Positions 60,871 to 64,000 of a stretch of DNA of 64,000 nucleotides are shown piece by piece. Made by a program: the position numbers and the translations under genes. The stretch covers positions 15,167 through 79,166 of the forward strand of contig CAZUVR010000016.1 in the NCBI GenBank assembly GCA_964623815.1. The letters run 5' to 3'. The notes beneath the pieces are model-generated. The model saw nothing but the letters and a program-made list of their open reading frames with translations. It was not told the DNA's origin and made no database searches. Source of the stretch: Chroococcopsis sp964623815. Its GTDB lineage: Bacteria; Cyanobacteriota; Cyanobacteriia; Cyanobacteriales; Microcystaceae. Position 1 is the first letter of the stretch, and each line of letters opens with the position of its first letter.

Positions 60871-61800
60871 ATGGTAACAACGGGTGAACAAGCAGTAGAT
60901 ACAAAACAAACCGCCAGTTTTTCGCTGGCCAATTATCTACAAGAGAAGAAGGTTCTAGTCGAAGCAGCACTGTCAGACTCTTTACCTATAGGCAAACCGG
61001 AAAAAATTTATGAGGCGATGCGTTACTCCCTCCTCGCGGGTGGCAAACGCTTACGCCCGATATTGTGTCTGGCTACTTGCGAGCTAATGGGCGGCACGAA
61101 TTCTATGGCTATGCCTACTGCTTGCGCCCTAGAAATGATTCATACCATGTCTTTAATTCACGACGATTTACCCGCTATGGATAACGACGATTACCGTCGG
61201 GGTAAATTAACCAATCATAAAGTTTTCGGTGAAGATATAGCCATCCTCGCGGGGGATGGTTTATTAGCCTACGCGTTTGAGTATGTGGCGACTCAAACGC
61301 GCAATGTAGCCCCGGAAAGAATTATCGATGTTATCGCCCGCTTAGGCCGCACCGTAGGCGCTGCCGGCCTCGTCGGTGGTCAGGTTCTCGATCTAGAATC
61401 GGAAGGGAAAACCGATATTACGGCGACTACACTCAGCTTTATCCACAGTCATAAAACAGGGGCATTACTAGAAACCTCGGTAGTTTCGGGAGGGATTTTA
61501 GGAGGTGCCGACGCGGAAGAAGTACAACGTCTCTCTCGCTACGCGCAAAACATCGGTTTAGCCTTTCAGATTATCGATGATATTCTCGATATTACGGCGA
61601 CGGATGAGGAATTAGGGAAAACCGCCGGGAAGGATTTACAAGCGCAGAAAGCCACCTATCCCAGTCTCTGGGGTATCGATGAATCCCGTAGACAGGCGCA
61701 ACAACTCGTAGATTCGGCTATAGATGAATTGAAAGGTTTTTCTGAACTGGCCGAACCCTTGAGAGCGATCGCTCAATACATCGTTACCCGCAAAAACTAA
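60871..61800 (+). CDS. crtE: Geranylgeranyl diphosphate synthase
   Basis: A 309-residue trans-prenyltransferase making the C20 precursor of carotenoids, chlorophyll phytyl tails and quinones. The first aspartate-rich motif HDDLPAMDNDDYRRG and the second DDILD are intact, with GGKRLRPIL at the start of the fold. I use the ATG at 60871, which fits family N-termini; an alternative start at 60781 would add 30 unrelated residues. The PAP2-like gene follows 15 bases after the stop. Confidence 0.96.
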   Translation: MVTTGEQAVDTKQTASFSLANYLQEKKVLVEAALSDSLPIGKPEKIYEAMRYSLLAGGKRLRPILCLATCELMGGTNSMAMPTACALEMIHTMSLIHDDLPAMDNDDYRRGKLTNHKVFGEDIAILAGDGLLAYAFEYVATQTRNVAPERIIDVIARLGRTVGAAGLVGGQVLDLESEGKTDITATTLSFIHSHKTGALLETSVVSGGILGGADAEEVQRLSRYAQNIGLAFQIIDDILDITATDEELGKTAGKDLQAQKATYPSLWGIDESRRQAQQLVDSAIDELKGFSELAEPLRAIAQYIVTRKN

Positions 61801-61815
61801 ACTAACATCGAGATT

Positions 61816-62274
61816 ATGCAGGATTTTAGCCAAGTTTTTAGCAATAATGTACTGCTAGTCTCTCTATTGGCTTGTTTTATCGCTCAGGCTTTAAAGGCTG
61901 TTATAGAACTAGTTCGCAATGGTAAAGTAACTATCCGCTATCTCGTATCGAGCGGCGGTATGCCGAGCGCTCACTCGGCTTTAGTCGGCGCTCTAGCTAC
62001 GGGAGTTGGTTTAAAGATGGGCTGGTCTAGTGCAGAGTTCGCTATCGCATCTTTATTCGCCGTTATCGTCATGTACGACGCGGCGGGGGTGCGTCAGGCA
62101 GCGGGCAAACAGGCGCGGATTCTAAACCAAATCCTCGATGAGATGTTCCAGGAGGGTAAGCAACAACTAAACGAGGAACGTTTAAAAGAGTTAATCGGCC
62201 ATACTCCGTTTCAAGTTCTGGTAGGTTTATCCTTAGGGATTACGATCGCCCTATTCCTCTTATCCCGCATATAA
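61816..62274 (+). CDS. Divergent PAP2 family membrane protein
   Basis: A 152-residue protein with three to four hydrophobic segments and the motif SSGGMPSAHSALVGALATG (about 49-67), which resembles the phosphatase motif of PAP2 enzymes. This is the small DUF212-type family of cyanobacteria and plants. Next to crtE it could act on prenyl or lipid diphosphates, but this is only inferred from position. The deaminase gene follows 4 bases after the stop. Confidence 0.92.
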   Translation: MQDFSQVFSNNVLLVSLLACFIAQALKAVIELVRNGKVTIRYLVSSGGMPSAHSALVGALATGVGLKMGWSSAEFAIASLFAVIVMYDAAGVRQAAGKQARILNQILDEMFQEGKQQLNEERLKELIGHTPFQVLVGLSLGITIALFLLSRI

Positions 62275-62278
62275 TTTT

Positions 62279-62860
62279 ATGGAAGCACTGCGCCCGAGTT
62301 GGGATGAATATTTTTTGATGATAGCCAAATTGGCGGCGACTCGTTCCACTTGTCTCGCTTTCGGAGTGGGGGCAGTAATCGTCAAGGATCGTCAGGTATT
62401 GGCTACGGGTTATAATGGTTCTCCATCCGGTTCGGTTCACTGTACTGCTCAGGGTTTCTGCTATCCGGGTTTGAGTAATTGTAGCGAGTCAGGCTCTCTG
62501 CCTTCACGGGCGATTCACGCCGAGGCTAATGCGATCGCACAGGCGGCGAAACACGGCATTTCTACACAGGGGGCTAGTATCTACGTTACTTTAGAACCCT
62601 GTTTATCCTGTTTGAAATTGATAATTTCTTCGGGTATAAAATCGGTTTTTTACGAGACAGATTTTAATACTGGTACTAAACTTTTAGTCAGGGATAGTTT
62701 TATAGAAGATGGATTGGTAAAAATGCAAAAGATACAACTATCTCCAGCTATAGCTCAACAAGCAGCGCAATTTTTACTCAATCCCACTTCTGTTATTTCT
62801 CAGGAGAGAAATATTATGCAACAAATTGAAGGTAACGATTATTTACCTCATCCCAATTAA
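62279..62860 (+). CDS. dCMP/cytidine deaminase family protein
   Basis: A 193-residue zinc deaminase. The active site is HAEANAIAQAAKHG (zinc histidine and catalytic glutamate) and PCLSCLKLI (two zinc cysteines); further GVGAVIVKDRQVLATGYNGSP is typical of ComEB-type dCMP deaminases, which feed dUMP to thymidylate synthesis. An extra cysteine-containing loop (CTAQGFCYPGLSNC) fits the second zinc site of that group. The last 47 bases overlap the end of the superoxide dismutase gene on the other strand. Confidence 0.92.
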   Translation: MEALRPSWDEYFLMIAKLAATRSTCLAFGVGAVIVKDRQVLATGYNGSPSGSVHCTAQGFCYPGLSNCSESGSLPSRAIHAEANAIAQAAKHGISTQGASIYVTLEPCLSCLKLIISSGIKSVFYETDFNTGTKLLVRDSFIEDGLVKMQKIQLSPAIAQQAAQFLLNPTSVISQERNIMQQIEGNDYLPHPN

Positions 62861-63533
62861 TCACATTCCACCATTGTTTTAGATAATCGGCTCTTTTATT
62901 TTGATATTTTAGATAATAGGCGTGTTCCCACACATCGTTACCCATAATCGGCTTATAGCCTTGAAGTAGGGGGGTATCTTGATTAGGGGTAGTAATGATT
63001 TCTAAGTTTTTCTTAGGAGATAGGGCGAGCCAGACCCAACCACTACCGAAAAGTTTTCCGCCCGCCTCGTTAAATTTGGTTTGAAAAGTTTCTAGCCTGC
63101 CGAATTGTTCGGTAATGGCTTTATTCAATTCTCCCGTAGGATTACCGCCCCCGTTGGGTTTCATGATCTGCCAGAACATGGAATGATTGAGATGACCACC
63201 GCCGTTATTACGAACGGTTTTCTGTATTTCTGTGGGTAAAGAGTTTAGAGATAGTAGTAATTCTTCTACAGTTTTCGTTTTCAGTTCAGGATACTTACTA
63301 ACAGCATTGTTGAGATTGTTTACATAAGCCGCATGATGTTTATCGTGATGAAAGCGCATGGTTTCTTCATCGATATAGGGTTCTAGGTCATCGTAACCGT
63401 AGGGTAGGGGGGGTAGGGTGAAAGGGCCTTGAGGGGTTGTATCGGCGAGGGCGGAGGGGATATAGTTATTAACGCAGGCTGTACCGACTGCGGCACCGAG
63501 GAGATAGAGGAAACGACGGCGATCGATCTGCAT
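62814..63533 (-). CDS. sodA: Tat-exported Mn/Fe superoxide dismutase
   Basis: A 239-residue superoxide dismutase with a twin-arginine signal peptide (DRRRFLYLLGAAVGTA, about 4-19), so it is folded before export to the periplasm or thylakoid lumen. Metal ligands are H in FHHDKHHAAYV, H in GGGHLNHSMFW, and D and H in DVWEHAYYL. The segment KLFGSGWVWL and GGHLNHSMFW favour the manganese type. It ends tail-to-tail with the deaminase gene, overlapping by 47 bases. Confidence 0.95.
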   Translation of the reverse strand: MQIDRRRFLYLLGAAVGTACVNNYIPSALADTTPQGPFTLPPLPYGYDDLEPYIDEETMRFHHDKHHAAYVNNLNNAVSKYPELKTKTVEELLLSLNSLPTEIQKTVRNNGGGHLNHSMFWQIMKPNGGGNPTGELNKAITEQFGRLETFQTKFNEAGGKLFGSGWVWLALSPKKNLEIITTPNQDTPLLQGYKPIMGNDVWEHAYYLKYQNKRADYLKQWWNVINWDEVNNRYLQFVA

Positions 63534-64000
63534 ATTGATAACGTATGAATATTATTACTATTAAATCTATCATAGGTCAGGAGCCGGTAATCCTACCCAA
63601 AACCAGGGCGATTTAATAGTTAATAATCGATGTCGGTACTGTTTTCTAAGTAGTGAAATCAAGTAGTTTTTGATATAATCAACTCATTATAATGATGGAT
63701 AAAATAAAGAATTGCACCTTCATGATTTATGATGAGTTGTTCCGTTTTTTAAAATAAGATTTGACCCACAATAAGGGACAGGTGGACGATTCGATTTAGA
63801 GTCCTGTTCAGAAGAGGTTTTAATTATTATTATACGGCTTACTTTCTTTTTAGATAAATTCAATAATTATAAGCCGAAAGCGTATTTTTGACATCTTATT
63901 CTATCTTTTTGGGTGTTTCTATTAGCTTGCTCTGATAAGTTAGGCTTTCACTACATGGAAAACACTACCCTGATTTAATATTATTTCACCTTAATACTAA
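63534..64000. other. AT-rich intergenic region at the right edge
   Basis: No gene longer than about 20 codons is seen on either strand. A TATAAT-like box lies near 63688, without a good -35 box. The start of the superoxide dismutase promoter must lie at the left end of this stretch. Nothing else can be supported. Confidence 0.5.

Noticed and set aside
63683..63765. Short plus-strand open frame of about 20 codons at the right end
   Set aside because: Too short, no ribosome site, and no recognisable sequence.

Overview
The window is chromosomal DNA of a nitrogen-fixing, oxygenic cyanobacterium, probably a unicellular or baeocyte-forming type. The signs are a nif segment with cyanobacterial order and content (nifE, nifN, nifX, DUF269, DUF683, nifW, hesA, hesB, fdxH, fdxB), psbB for the photosystem II antenna CP47, a fused panC-cmk gene, a cyanoexosortase/PEP-CTERM locus, EGY-type site-2 proteases, DUF2996 and DUF3110 proteins, and many GCGATCGC (HIP1) octamers, for example near 16030, 28862, 37180, 60130 and 62534. 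The genus cannot be read from the sequence. No tRNA, rRNA, CRISPR array, transposase or prophage gene was seen.

Layout. 1-2.4 kb is a toxin-antitoxin-like island: a DUF4926/DUF6883 pair, an orphan antitoxin-like gene, a pentapeptide-repeat protein, a VapC PIN toxin with an RHH antitoxin, and a decayed vapBC junction. 2.6-10.65 kb is a plus-strand nif operon that starts at nifE (nifHDK and nifB are not in the window), carries a second divergent DUF269 gene between nifN and nifX, and closes with fdxB, two small helical proteins and a clear terminator. 10.8-15.7 kb, on the minus strand, holds psbB, a small conserved gene, a proline-rich TonB-like protein and dnaN. 15.8-20.2 kb has an HlyD-type adaptor, a GT39-type glycosyltransferase and pyrH-frr. 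20.3-28 kb, on the minus strand, has a GGDEF protein that seems to have lost an EAL domain, panC-cmk, an rRNA methyltransferase, rlpA, a membrane protein and dapB. 28-38 kb has a GH116 glucosidase, a cytochrome P450, two small coiled-coil proteins, a calmodulin-like/Erv sulfhydryl-oxidase fusion, an unknown basic-tailed protein and argS. 38-48.3 kb has an alcohol dehydrogenase, mfd, the cyanoexosortase pair, a divergent PEP-CTERM protein and alaS. 48.4-59.4 kb has two EGY-like proteases around an MBL-fold protein, aroE and a compact minus-strand operon (DUF3110, murQ, protease, frmA, frmB, ABC ATPase). 59.7-63.5 kb has a choloylglycine-hydrolase-like enzyme, crtE, a PAP2-like protein, a dCMP-type deaminase and a Tat-exported superoxide dismutase.

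How the parts work together. The nif genes build the FeMo-cofactor on the NifEN scaffold, with NifX and DUF269 as carriers, HesA/HesB for Fe-S supply and FdxH/FdxB as electron donors. The exosortase, its partner protein and the PEP-CTERM substrate form one sorting locus whose two divergent promoters share a duplicated operator-like array. The frmA-frmB pair removes formaldehyde.

The most unusual items are the calmodulin-like/Erv fusion (32.6-35.0 kb), the duplicated TTATAC arrays at the exosortase locus, the extra DUF269 gene in the nif operon, a 145-bp MITE-like element between argS and the alcohol dehydrogenase, and a dispersed family of purine-heptad inverted repeats, one of which forms the end of the GGDEF gene.
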